Positions 24,701 through 30,881 of a stretch of DNA of 64,000 bases are shown here, in pieces. The DNA is taken from the NCBI GenBank assembly GCA_047967505.1, contig CM106538.1; one strand, written 5' to 3'. The position numbers were made by a program, and so were the translations under genes. This DNA comes from Dipteris shenzhenensis. Lineage: Eukaryota > Polypodiophyta > Polypodiopsida > Gleicheniales. Within the stretch, counting starts at the first letter, position 1; each line of letters starts with the position of its first letter. Below the pieces are notes generated by a model. That model searched no databases and was not told where the DNA came from. It saw only the letters and a program-made list of their open reading frames with translations.

Positions 24701-27700
24701 CTTGGCTTTTCTGGAGGGCTGATTTGACCTTTTGATAGGCAACATCCAGACTTTCCACAAACCTGTCCGCTTCAAAAATCTTCTCCGTCGTATGCAAAAT
24801 GGGTGGAACCTTGCATTCCCCGGCCACAATTTCAAAGGGTGCTTTTCTTGTGGAAGAATGCACCGTATTGTTGTATGCAAACTTGACAAGTGGCAAAAAC
24901 TGCTCCCATTTTGATTGCTGATCTGAAACATAGCACTTGAGGAGATCTAGGGCAGTGGAATTCGCCTCTTCGGATTGCCCATCTGAATTTGGATGAAAAG
25001 AGGACGAAAAATTCAAAGATGTACCCATGTTTTCGAAAATACCTCTCCAGAAAAGACTAGTCATCCTGGGATCTCTGTCACTGACAATTGATTGAGGCAT
25101 CCCATGATGTTTGAAGTTTGAACACATGTGACATAAAAAGTCTTGCCATTTGATCTACTGTAATCTTTTTCCTTACTGGAATGAAATGGGCTTGTTTACT
25201 GAATCTGCAAATTATATCCATATCCCAACATGTCCACTGGATGTACAAGGCAAATCAAATATGAAATCCATGGCAATACTCTTCCAGGGCCTATCTGGAA
25301 TAGGCAAAGGATGCAACAGCCCCGTTGGCTTTTGCCTATCATATTTCACTTCCTGGCAAGTGATACATGTCCTGACATAGGCACCCACATCCTTTTTCAA
25401 CGTAGGCCAGTAAAAATAATGTTCCACAGCCTTAGCTGTAGCCTCAATACCTCTATGACCAGCGTATGGCGGAGCATGACTTTCTGTGAGAACCTTATTC
25501 CTAAGTTGCATGGTGACGCAGAGTCTCCCATGCATCATCATAAAACCATTCTTGAGGGCATAATGGTCATGCTTCTGCCCAGCCACAAGCTGTTCATGTA
25601 CCCATGAAAATCAGTACTGATCTACCATGTCATCCAATTCATTGTGATATGAAATGGTCATTGTTGAAACTAGAGGCTTTCTAGACACTGCATCTGGATG
25701 TGGCCTCCTCGAAAGAGCATTTGCGACCACATTTTTATTGCCCGGCACATGCACAATCTGAAAATGGAACATAGAAAGAAAATTGGCCCACCGCATGTGC
25801 TTCTCGGACAGCTTCCTCTAAGTGAGGAAGTACCTCAGGGACTGATGGTTTGTCTGCACATAGAAATCAGCACCCAAAAGATAGTGCTTCCATGTGGTAA
25901 GTGCATGAATAACAGCCAACATCTCTTGTTCATAAACCTTCATGTGGTAAGTGCATGAATAACAACCAACATTTCCTGTTCATAAACGTGCATGTGGTAC
26001 TATGTATCACTGAGAACCCTGCTCTCATATGCCACAACTCTTCCATTCTGCATAAGCACACCCCCAATGCTATGTCCACAAGCATCACAATGGACAACAA
26101 ATGGTTTTTGTAGCTTTGGTAGAATAATCACGGGGTCTGAGCATAACTTCTCTTTGAGCTCCTCAAAGGCTGCAATTTCCCGATCCTTCCATCTGAAGAT
26201 GACCCCTTTCTTTTGTAAGGCATACAAAGGTGATGCTATCTCAGCAAAATAACGGATAAACCGCTTGTAGTGCGAGCATAAGCCAAGAAAGCTTCGTACT
26301 TCATGGATATTCCTCAAAGGTGGCCAATTTCTGATGGCTTCTACCTTAGCAAGATCCATCCTCACTCCATCTGCTAAGATAATGTGGCCTAAGAAGTGAA
26401 TTTTAGCCATGGCATTTATAAACCAGCTTGTGCTTGCGCAGCTATTCGAAAACTGCGGCCAAATGCTTCTCATGCTCTGCTTCACTCTTGGAGTACACAA
26501 TGATATCATCAAAAAATGTGCCAACATAATCCCGATGATTTCGGAAAATCCTGTCCATCATCCTGTCTCCGCCTATTCTCTTTCTCCCGCAGCCCTCCAT
26601 GGCATTCTTCCCCCTTCCCCATTTACCTTCCCTACAAGAGGCACCAGGCTGCACCAACTCGTCATGCGTAGCCTGGCCTATATTGTATTCCAACTTGTCT
26701 CGTCTTTAGTGCTTATGCCCATGCTTTAGTAGTCTTTTTGCTGCTCTGATCATGCTTCTACTGTCTGCGGTCATGAGTTTTCTTCCTCCATCTAGACGTA
26801 TTCATCTTCGAAGAGCAAATCTTCATCCTCATTTTTTGGGCCAATCTCATCTCAAAGGGCATGAATGCTCATGTGGCAAATGTAGAATGAGAGCGGCTTA
26901 GGGGCTCATTTTAAAGTCGTCCATGCCTATTGGTCAATTGGTATCATGACCAAGTTCGTCAATTGCCAACATGTTATGTTGACCTAAAAGTCAGCATGCT
27001 GGGTCTTTTTCAAAAAGTCAACATTGGATTTCTTGTTCTATTTGGTCGTCACTTTTATCGCTTCAGTGTTTGGAATGTACTAATGTAAACTCAAAGGCTT
27101 GGACCTGTTTTCTCTCTATGGTCAGCTTGGGAAGAGCTTGTAGGTATAATTTGGAAGACTTTGAAACGGAAAAGAAGGGTCTCTGTTGAGGACTCCATAT
27201 AGTTAACTCATTGTATCTTGGGATGCTGTTGTAAACAAGGGATCCTCTAAGGGAAAACTTTACAATTTGATCAGCTGATCATTACTTTGAGTTCTCCTTT
27301 TGTGTCATACACTCCTCTAAGAATAGGCATAGTTCTCCTTTTCTGCCTTTGTACAACTAAGGAGTCTTTTATCACTCAATGTAGTAATTTGATCACTTTA
27401 CCAATACACAAGAGGTATAATCCAAGAAAAATAATGAACACAATCTTAGATATGAAGTCTTTTATCTACGGTGTATCGGCCTTAGGTATGTTTAGAATGA
27501 TTGAACATAAGCTGAAAACAAAAAGTGGGGTGTTGAAAAGCCCGTTTTTCTTTTAATTTCAAAAGGGAGTTTGATTGAGTAAGTTAGGAATGTAATTTTG
27601 CATCTTTGTAGGAAGTGGTACATAAGTGCAAGGGGTTCATTTTGTTTTTTATGTTTTATTCATTCTGTAAATTCTTTCTTTCATTCCTACATGAGAGAGA

Positions 27701-30700
27701 GAGAGAGAGAGAGACAGAGAGAGAGAGAGATTTTATTCCTGTTTTTTTCTTGATTTGCTTGTTTATTTTAACTTAGTCACCTTCGTCCTTTCTTATTTAT
27801 TTCTTATTTTCTCTCTTTTGTTTATTTGATGTATTTTAGTAAGCACTAGATTTGCCCAAGAGACTCCGCGGGTCTTTAGAAATCCAGTATAGCTGCTTAT
27901 GCTCGGGCACTGATGATGACATAATAGTTGCTTTGCTTGCTAAGTATGTCTTCCTTTTGTTTTTCAAAAAATTTTGTTACCGCTTTTTTCTTCTCTTTCG
28001 TTTTCTCTTTTATTTTCTGTGTAGACCTTTGGAATTTAGAACAACAAAATTTCTAAATTTATACGATTAGATATATTCTAGTCTTACAAAGGTATATATA
28101 TAGTTTGCTTCTTTGGGCTTTGATGAAGGATCAACAGTGCAATGGCTGTGGCAATTTAATCCTGGTTAACTTCATGACAGTGTGGAAAGCTTGTACCTGG
28201 GATATTGCAATATTCATTTCCCTCTCCCTATGTTTATTTTTAATGAAAACCTGTCTCTACTTCTTGAGTGTATGGGGCTTGGTGGGCGCATTACAGTTGA
28301 TGTTCCAGGGACTAGCTCTCTTTTCTGTAAAGTAGCTGAATTCAACTGTGATTGAGAGTGGTAAAATCAGCATTTCTGCAGACTAGAGATGTGGGTGGTC
28401 CACGTTTTCTATTCGAACTTAATTCCTCAAATACCAATGTGGAGGTGAGATAATTGCTGGTAAGGCCTCTCTGAATATGAGTATAGCTGCTAAATGTGAT
28501 CTCTGGCCTAAACCAAGGTAATGATAACTCTTCCAGGCTCACTCAGAGAGTGATTCCTCGCATACAGTTACTGTCTGGCACCGTAGATCTCTTTCGGATT
28601 GGTTGGGACTTGAAGCCAAAGAAAACGGTTTCGGCTTGCACATAGATTCTTGCAGATTCATTGGGATCTGAATCTGAAGATTGCACCTAGATTTGAAGGC
28701 TGAGTAACTTGTTTGGTCTTGCACCCTATTATCATTTATGTAATATGTTGTCAGGGCTCATTATTAGGACTTGAATATGCCTCAAAGTCACATTTAAGAT
28801 GTCAGGGATGTAGGACTCAACCCACGTCCAAATTGTCTTTTAGATGCCATGGAAGTTTTGTTGGGGATGCTGATGAGCTCCTGCGGTTCTCAAACTTCCA
28901 GCGTCCTCTTTGTGAAATTGATGAACTATGTTGTAGCCTTGAATGGAGTTGTACACATTAGCAAAGGTTTTCCCCAAACACCCTAGTTTCTCTTCTCCCA
29001 AATGATTGTTGATATTTGCTTTCTCCTAGCAGGAGTTGTCAGTGGCTTTACCTTTCTCTCTAAATAGGGAAAAACCACTTTGTGCTTTGTATGCAGGGCT
29101 TTACGAGTGTTGAAGTCTGCAGATCTGATACTGACTGAGGATACACGACATTCTGCAAAGCTATTACAACACTATGACATTCACACACCCACTGTGGGTT
29201 ATCAATAACCTCCTTTGTGTAGGGTAATATTTGACTTCCCCATGATAGCATCGTTTTGAGTGCACCCTTGATAAGTAGTTTAGTTTATTTTTATCTGTCT
29301 GAAGCCCTTGAGACTTTACTTATTTTTGCTCTTGTTTCTTTGATGGACAAAATGATTTTTATCGTATCTCTGATTAAACCAGCAAAGACTTGCAGGTAAG
29401 TTACCACAAATTTAATGAGACGAGGAGGACGAAGTTTGCTCTCGAACGCCTTCAGCATGGTGGAGCTCTAGCTCTCATAAGTGATGCTGGCATGCCGGGT
29501 ATTAGTGACCCTGGTGCTGAGCTTGTAAGCTTTTCATCTGGAGCTTGTTTTTGGCAGTACAGATGGACCGAGTCGTAATGCAAAATTGTGTGTGAAAGGG
29601 AAGAATTATTCATCTTTGATCGCTATCCTTTGTTTTCAGGTCATGACCTGTGTAGACGCCAAAATTTGTGTTTTTCCTATCCCAGGACCATCGGCAGTTA
29701 TTGCAGCTCTTGTTGCAGCTGGCTTGCCAACAACTGAGTTTTCATTTGGTATCTTTTCTTCTTCGCATGGATTGATGAATTCTTCCTGGAACTAAGTTGC
29801 CCATGTCTTCTTCAATCTTGGTTTCTTAGTTGCTTGTGCCATCAAACACCTTCACAGTGTTTCTTGGGAAAGAAGACAATGGACATTCCTTTTTTGCAGT
29901 TGGATTTCTACCTGCACAAGAAAGCCAGAGGAGAAACAGGTTGACAGTTGCCTCCAGTGAGTCTGCCACACAGGTCCTTTATGTGCCTCCTCACAAACTT
30001 TGTCGAGTCCTGGAGGACTGCTTAGCTGCTTTTGGCTCTTCTAGGTGAAGAAGCATTCATGATTGAATATCCTTTTCCTTTTTCTTTCTTTTTACATTTG
30101 TCTCTTTCAATATATGTACTTGTCAACTTAAGATTTCCTTGTTAAAGAAACGAAGAAGAGATATCCATTATTGTGGTATGAAATTCCCAGACTAGTTCAC
30201 TTATATAATGTGTCCCGGGGGAAGGGCTTACGGATTGTACAGCATGAGAGTTGTATGTCGCTAAACATTCACGGAGGCCATTCTGGAGCCCACCAATTTG
30301 TTGTATGATATGACTAGTCTCTTTTCTTATTGAGTGGGCTTGTATGCAGGCGTTGCGTGGTAGCAAGAGAAATGACAAAAATCCATGAAGAGGTGCTATG
30401 ATCCAGCATGGCTTTTCGATTCTAAATTTTTATCTATGCAAATTGGAACTAAAGCTCTGTTTTCACAGTTCTGGCGTGGCACATTAGAAGAGGCAATTGC
30501 TGAATTCTCAAGTCGCAATCCACGTGGAGAAATCACACTGGTCATAGAAGGCTTCCAGCCAAGTGACGTGCGAGGACCAACGGATGAAGAGCTTCTGCTG
30601 GAACTAGAGACTGCCTTGGCAAATGGCATTAGTGCCTCAGAGGTTTATTAGATATACTTTGCTGAACTTAAAGTCATGTTTTTTAGCCACAGTTAAATGA

Positions 30701-30881
30701 ATTGTTCTTTTCCAAGACATCCACAAGAGCTCTAGAAACTTGCTTGGTTTCACACAGCCTTTTTGATGCTTGTGCAACTTTGATCGTGCTCTTGCAGGCA
30801 GCCAAATTGGTAGCACAGAAGGTGTCTGCAAAGAAAAAAAGGGTCTATGAGCTCATGTTGAAATTAGCAGGAAAGGCATAA
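392..30881 (+). CDS. rsmI: RsmI-like 16S rRNA (cytidine-1402 2'-O)-methyltransferase gene, 9 exons
   Basis: The product would methylate the 2'-OH of C1402 in the decoding centre of bacterial-type 16S rRNA, so it is expected in plastids or mitochondria. Proposed exons are 392-736, 16405-16472, 29097-29193, 29396-29524, 29640-29748, 29900-30044, 30350-30392, 30469-30642 and 30798-30881. Exons 2-9 give 282 codons plus stop, close to the roughly 286 residues of bacterial RsmI. Motifs in order are [14 protein letters not shown] (SAM-side loop of the tetrapyrrole-methylase fold), [65 protein letters not shown] and [10 protein letters not shown]. There are no frameshifts or stops. DAGMP replaces the common DAGTP. 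Every junction from exon 2 on is GT-AG and keeps phase. The weakest point is membership of exon 1. Confidence 0.85.
840..2010. other. No gene recognised (start of intron 1)
   Basis: Short open frames here match no protein family that I recognise. If exon 1 is right, the stretch is the beginning of intron 1. Confidence 0.4.
2011..2217 (+). repeat. 5' LTR piece of a gag-only LTR element
   Basis: The stretch starts TGTCACGATCTGTGACGTAT and is clearly similar over about 200 bp to 3721-3930, including a shared Tyr/Met/Asp-type stretch around 'atggatgg...ggacacttgtgg'. It is interpreted as the remaining 5' LTR of the element whose gag lies at 2882-3660. Similarity stops near 2217, where other LTR sequence begins. 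Confidence 0.45.
2218..2578 (-). repeat. LTR fragment, minus strand, chromovirus family
   Basis: Read on the minus strand this begins TGTCACGGGGACGT at 2578, the same start as the minus-strand LTR at 23884 and nearly the same as the 5' LTR at 6125. A block around 2330-2400 with an inverted 'accaagga...tccttgg' is shared with 23530-23570 in the same orientation. No internal region is attached, so it is a solo or broken LTR. Confidence 0.45.
2882..3660 (+). pseudogene. Ty3/gypsy-type gag remnant
   Basis: Two frames (2882-3337 and 3342-3659) together read like a Retrotrans_gag domain: a 'D-x-W-L-x-x-M-x-x-Y-F' start near 3205, then '[17 protein letters not shown]' and '[14 protein letters not shown]' from 3342. 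A stop or frameshift at 3335-3342 breaks it. No zinc knuckle, protease or RT follows before the polypurine tract at 3708-3720. This is a gag-only relic, either a non-autonomous element or one with an internal deletion. Confidence 0.6.
3708..3985 (+). repeat. Polypurine tract and truncated 3' LTR
   Basis: The purine run GAGTGGGAGGGGA (3708-3720) is followed at once by TGCCACGATCTGTGATG, the counterpart of the 5' LTR start at 2011. Similarity to the 5' copy runs to about 3930. The LTR is cut at about 3985, where a minus-strand copia leader begins. Confidence 0.5.
3986..4479. repeat. Exact 247-bp tandem duplication
   Basis: Units 3986-4232 and 4233-4479 appear identical; a 74-codon minus-strand frame recurs unchanged at 3986-4210 and 4233-4457. 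Both units begin with TCA, and TCA also follows the second unit, so the junction carries 3 bp of microhomology. The sequence is part of a copia leader on the minus strand. Confidence 0.9.
3986..4832 (-). mobile_element. Ty1/copia leader (untranslated) with primer-binding site
   Basis: On the minus strand TGGTATCAGAGCC (plus 4818-4830) sits 2 bp inside the LTR end. It matches the initiator-Met primer site typical of copia elements. The region downstream on the minus strand has no gag frame and is cut at 3986. It is the 5' end of a truncated minus-strand copia element. Confidence 0.6.
4833..5350 (-). repeat. Ty1/copia 5' LTR, minus strand
   Basis: Read on the minus strand the 518-bp segment begins TGTAACAAAGGGGC and ends CTGTTGCA, directly before the initiator-Met primer site. 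It contains a short direct repeat (around 5150-5240: 'tttatagttccagggctggttgcaaat', twice). No second LTR was found. Confidence 0.6.
5351..6119 (+). pseudogene. Gypsy/copia gag zinc-knuckle fragment and flank
   Basis: At 5746-5787 one frame encodes [14 protein letters not shown], a CX2CX4HX4C nucleocapsid knuckle, and stops at 5812. Nothing else could be assigned. The region is the left flank into which the 6125-14920 element inserted. Confidence 0.45.
6125..7728 (+). repeat. 5' LTR (1604 bp)
   Basis: The segment runs from TGTCACGGGGGCATT to GAGGCCGGTTTCA, with TG...CA ends. From about 6680 on it is nearly the same as 13896-14920. Differences include a 13-bp tandem duplication near 7270 and an 11-bp indel near 6830. 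Confidence 0.88.
7730..7746 (+). promoter_or_regulatory. Primer-binding site, probably tRNA-Glu
   Basis: TGGTTCCATTGCCGGGA begins 1 bp after the LTR. From memory the 3' end of plant tRNA-Glu is TCCCGGCAACGGAACCA, which would pair with one mismatch. The initiator-Met site usual in many plant gypsy elements is absent. Confidence 0.5.
7842..9575 (+). pseudogene. gag of the chromovirus-like element
   Basis: One frame starts at the ATG at 7842 and continues past three nonsense codons (TAA 8226, TAG 8892, TAG 8979). It has a Lys/His-rich N-terminal segment, a Gln/Pro-rich linker, a capsid-like region (about 8640-9110: '[20 protein letters not shown]', '[14 protein letters not shown]') and the knuckle [14 protein letters not shown] (CX2CX4HX4C, about 9382-9423). 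An 83-bp tandem duplication, not a multiple of three, then shifts the frame. All three stops stand where Gln is the natural residue. Confidence 0.8.
9111..10275. repeat. Large inverted repeat: 491-bp arms, 183-bp spacer
   Basis: Arm 1 (9111-9601) reads exactly backwards in arm 2 (9785-10275); every pair sums to 19386. The spacer 9602-9784 holds the protease active site ([14 protein letters not shown]). Arm 2 is an extra copy: the protease resumes after 10275 (about '[17 protein letters not shown]'). Translations of the arms agree, so they are near-identical. A transcript would form a long hairpin. Confidence 0.9.
9408..9573 (+). repeat. 83-bp tandem duplication in the gag/protease linker
   Basis: Units 9408-9490 and 9491-9573 both begin CACCGCTCTTATGATTGCCC and differ at about one base (ATTTAAG/ATTCAAG). 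The length 83 is 3n+2, so gag and protease are thrown out of frame. Both units recur in the inverted arm, so this event came first. Confidence 0.9.
9602..10620 (+). pseudogene. Aspartic protease of the element, split by the inverted arm
   Basis: The first half (9602-9784) has the active-site triad region DSGAKANFI. The second half resumes after 10275 and includes [18 protein letters not shown] (about 10387-10440), the typical ILGMPWL-type block. The 491-bp inverted copy separates the halves. A TAG at 10618 follows, where Gln is expected. Confidence 0.75.
10621..11420 (+). pseudogene. Reverse transcriptase of the chromovirus-like element
   Basis: The RT domain includes [53 protein letters not shown] and the catalytic FFDDIIV (about 11221-11241, the Y/F-x-D-D box). 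It is open in a single frame except for TAA 10897, TAA 11017 and TAG 11254; each replaces a probable Gln, as in V(Q)KKDG and GS(Q)MFSRIDL. Confidence 0.88.
11421..12130 (+). pseudogene. RT thumb/connection and RNase H of the chromovirus-like element
   Basis: The frame continues with [13 protein letters not shown], then RNase [19 protein letters not shown] (first Asp), [12 protein letters not shown] (Glu), [19 protein letters not shown] (Asp) and [15 protein letters not shown] (final Asp). The block is open and has all the catalytic acids, so decay is confined to the flanking stops. Confidence 0.88.
12131..13086 (+). pseudogene. Integrase of the chromovirus-like element
   Basis: The HHCC zinc domain ([10 protein letters not shown], then [10 protein letters not shown]) is followed by the DDE core: [18 protein letters not shown] (first Asp about 12446), [13 protein letters not shown] (second Asp about 12627) and [13 protein letters not shown] (Glu). 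TAG codons at 12289, 12583 and 13084 interrupt it, each where Gln is expected. For the last, the minus-strand relative at 24.6 kb keeps Gln (LLHFQKAQL). Confidence 0.88.
13087..13620 (+). pseudogene. Integrase C-terminus with chromodomain
   Basis: The frame has the [15 protein letters not shown] linker, then a chromodomain-like block ([20 protein letters not shown] ... [15 protein letters not shown], about 13350-13450), which marks chromoviruses and targets integration to modified chromatin. A Ser/Thr/Gly-rich tail ends at TGA 13618. Confidence 0.8.
13896..14920 (+). repeat. 3' LTR, truncated at its 5' end
   Basis: This matches 6681-7728 of the 5' LTR and ends GGCCGGTTTCA. It lacks the counterpart of 6125-6680. 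At 13880-13901 the internal 'GGCAGCAAAC...TTTGCAAAGTGG' runs straight into 'CTTTTTTTGGACC' of the LTR middle. In the minus-strand relative the same internal sequence leads into AAGTGGGGGTTA and the LTR start. Six to seven bases (AAAGTGG) are shared by both ends of the deletion. Confidence 0.8.
14926..15245 (+). repeat. Copia LTR fragment
   Basis: The stretch is similar to 21400-21740, the right end of the copia 3' LTR there. Shared blocks are 'tcttaggag(g)tgtgcaaggaagg', 'tgacatc...tagaggaga' and 'cgcttccaatt..tgt(g)tattacat'. It is the right flank of the gypsy insertion. Confidence 0.55.
15246..16404. other. No gene recognised (end of intron 1)
   Basis: The DNA is T-rich and intron-like, with short frames only. 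The polypyrimidine tract and acceptor of rsmI exon 2 lie at its end (16390-16404). Confidence 0.5.
16405..16472 (+). CDS. rsmI: rsmI exon 2
   Basis: The exon is preceded by a T-rich tract ending GCAG and followed by GTAAGT. It encodes the start of the RsmI fold, including [11 protein letters not shown], the near-invariant N-terminal signature. It ends in phase 2 (AG), completed to Arg by the first base of exon 3 at 29097. Confidence 0.9.
16610..16627. repeat. 18-bp perfect palindrome
   Basis: AAACGTTTCGAAACGTTT equals its own reverse complement. It lies in intron 2, 138 bp after exon 2. Function unknown. Confidence 0.8.
16725..16943 (+). repeat. Minisatellite, four copies of 54-55 bp
   Basis: Units starting TGCTCATCAATTCCCGCC begin at 16725, 16780, 16834 and 16889 and are nearly identical. 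The repeat happens to be open in more than one frame, which produces spurious Leu-rich frames. Confidence 0.9.
16944..17999. other. No gene recognised (intron 2)
   Basis: Intron sequence with scattered short frames. No domain, RNA gene or element end was seen. Confidence 0.5.
18000..18890 (+). pseudogene. Decayed Ty1/copia gag and protease
   Basis: Fragments in several frames resemble copia gag (about 18035-18110 FLSKIKVVW, then a '[12 protein letters not shown]' stretch at 18210-18260) and the pre-integrase/protease region (18539-18775: [20 protein letters not shown] then [14 protein letters not shown], like the VP-x-L-x-x-NLLS block). Stops are frequent and no long frame survives. Confidence 0.6.
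18708..19386 (+). repeat. 343-bp tandem duplication in the decayed copia
   Basis: Units 18708-19046 and 19051-19386 both start TCTACAAGAACCTTCTCTCC and remain similar to the end. They differ at many single bases and by a 3-bp indel (GTTGTTACC/GTTACC), so this duplication is older than the one at 3986. Confidence 0.85.
19387..20890 (+). pseudogene. Decayed Ty1/copia RT and RNase H
   Basis: Recognisable blocks are [13 protein letters not shown] (about 19895), YIDDVIF (20045-20066, the copia YVDD box with V to I), [16 protein letters not shown] across frames (20145-20190), and RNase [19 protein letters not shown] with [13 protein letters not shown] (20638-20735). Frames change repeatedly. The order RT then RNase H and the polypurine end GGCAAGGGGG at 20881-20890 fit a copia 3' half. 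It is same-strand inside rsmI intron 2. Confidence 0.8.
20891..21740 (+). repeat. Copia 3' LTR (approximate right end)
   Basis: TGTTGGAGGTC follows the polypurine tract directly, the usual copia LTR start. The right part is shared with 14926-15245. The LTR contains a 119-bp tandem duplication. The right end is set only by loss of similarity. Confidence 0.6.
21144..21370 (+). repeat. 119-bp tandem duplication inside the copia LTR
   Basis: Units start at 21144 and 21263 (TGTGCTGACTTAGCATATGG) and are identical over about 107 bp up to CTCCCATGT. Confidence 0.9.
21840..22207 (+). repeat. Gypsy LTR right-end fragment
   Basis: The fragment is similar to the last part of the LTRs at 7470-7728 and 14660-14920: 'aagaaataccg(c/a)aaggggcgcca', 'tttggggccaatcg', 'gggcattctagcctc' and the end 'aaggccggttaca'. 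No primer site follows, so it is a broken copy of a related LTR. Confidence 0.65.
22208..22856. other. No gene recognised (intron 2)
   Basis: Nothing identifiable; possibly the distal part of the minus-strand LTR to the right. Confidence 0.4.
22857..23884 (-). repeat. 3' LTR of the minus-strand chromovirus (left end approximate)
   Basis: Read on the minus strand the LTR starts TGTCACGGGGACGTG at 23884, just after the purine run AAGTGGGGGTTA (plus 23885-23896). It shares the 'accaagga..cgttgg' block with 2330-2400. The left end is only a guess, at a possible CCCAGTTACA terminus near 22857. The frames in 23022-23653 are by-products. Confidence 0.5.
24237..25600 (-). pseudogene. Chromovirus integrase and chromodomain, minus strand
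   Basis: From right to left: [20 protein letters not shown] and CITCQEVK (zinc domain, about 25340-25500), MDFIFDLPC (first Asp), [13 protein letters not shown] (second Asp, about 25070), [11 protein letters not shown] (Glu), LLHFQKAQL, and a chromodomain-like end ([20 protein letters not shown] ... [11 protein letters not shown], 24250-24380). Stops replace Trp (TAG for TGG at about 24490, by comparison with the 6-15 kb element). It is a close relative of that element on the opposite strand, inside rsmI intron 2. Confidence 0.85.
25601..26575 (-). pseudogene. Chromovirus RT (3' part) and RNase H, minus strand
   Basis: The region has [20 protein letters not shown] (26500-26575, with the FFDD catalytic box), [56 protein letters not shown], then [21 protein letters not shown] frameshift lies near 26415 and a TAG for Gln near 25816. 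A 56-bp stretch around 25890-25990 is partly duplicated. Sequence is lost abruptly at about 26575, so gag, protease and the RT fingers are missing. Confidence 0.82.
26576..29096. other. No gene recognised (end of intron 2)
   Basis: T-rich intron sequence with no recognisable domain. It holds a GA-rich simple repeat at 27693-27731 and the acceptor of exon 3. Confidence 0.5.
27693..27731 (+). repeat. (GA)n microsatellite
   Basis: An almost pure GA run, interrupted once by GACA. Confidence 0.95.
29097..29193 (+). CDS. rsmI: rsmI exon 3
   Basis: The exon encodes [20 protein letters not shown] and on to HTPT, continuing exon 2 exactly as in bacterial RsmI. The acceptor is TGCAG and the donor is ACT|GTGGGT. 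Reading through the donor meets a stop within a few codons, so splicing here is required. Confidence 0.9.
29396..29524 (+). CDS. rsmI: rsmI exon 4
   Basis: The exon begins with VSYHKFNE after TTGCAG and ends at GAGCTT before GTAAGC; 43 codons, phase 0. It carries [13 protein letters not shown], the second conserved glycine-rich loop of the SAM/rRNA cleft. Confidence 0.9.
29640..29748 (+). CDS. rsmI: rsmI exon 5
   Basis: The exon encodes the strand and helix with [18 protein letters not shown]. The acceptor is TTTTCAG and the donor GTATCT at 29749. Phase 1 is completed by TT of exon 6 to give the V of VGFLP. Confidence 0.88.
29900..30044 (+). CDS. rsmI: rsmI exon 6
   Basis: The exon encodes VGFLPAQES and continues to [19 protein letters not shown], the dimer-side part of the fold. 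The acceptor is TTTTTGCAG and the donor AG|GTGAAG. It ends in phase 2 and is completed by exon 7. Confidence 0.88.
30350..30392 (+). CDS. rsmI: rsmI exon 7 (43 nt)
   Basis: A very small exon between TATGCAG and GTGCTA encodes [14 protein letters not shown], a conserved RsmI block. Phase is kept on both sides. Confidence 0.85.
30469..30642 (+). CDS. rsmI: rsmI exon 8
   Basis: The exon encodes FWRGTLEEA and [10 protein letters not shown] and ends at TCAGAG before GTTTAT; 58 codons, phase 0. This is the C-terminal end of the catalytic fold plus the start of the C-terminal helical region. Confidence 0.88.
30798..30881 (+). CDS. rsmI: rsmI exon 9 with stop
   Basis: After CTTGCAG the exon encodes [20 protein letters not shown] and ends in TAA. 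It matches the small C-terminal helical domain of RsmI. The TAA terminator and the normal use of CAA/CAG for Gln in these exons show that the standard code is used. Confidence 0.85.
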   Translation, partial: AAKLVAQKVSAKKKRVYELMLKLAGKA

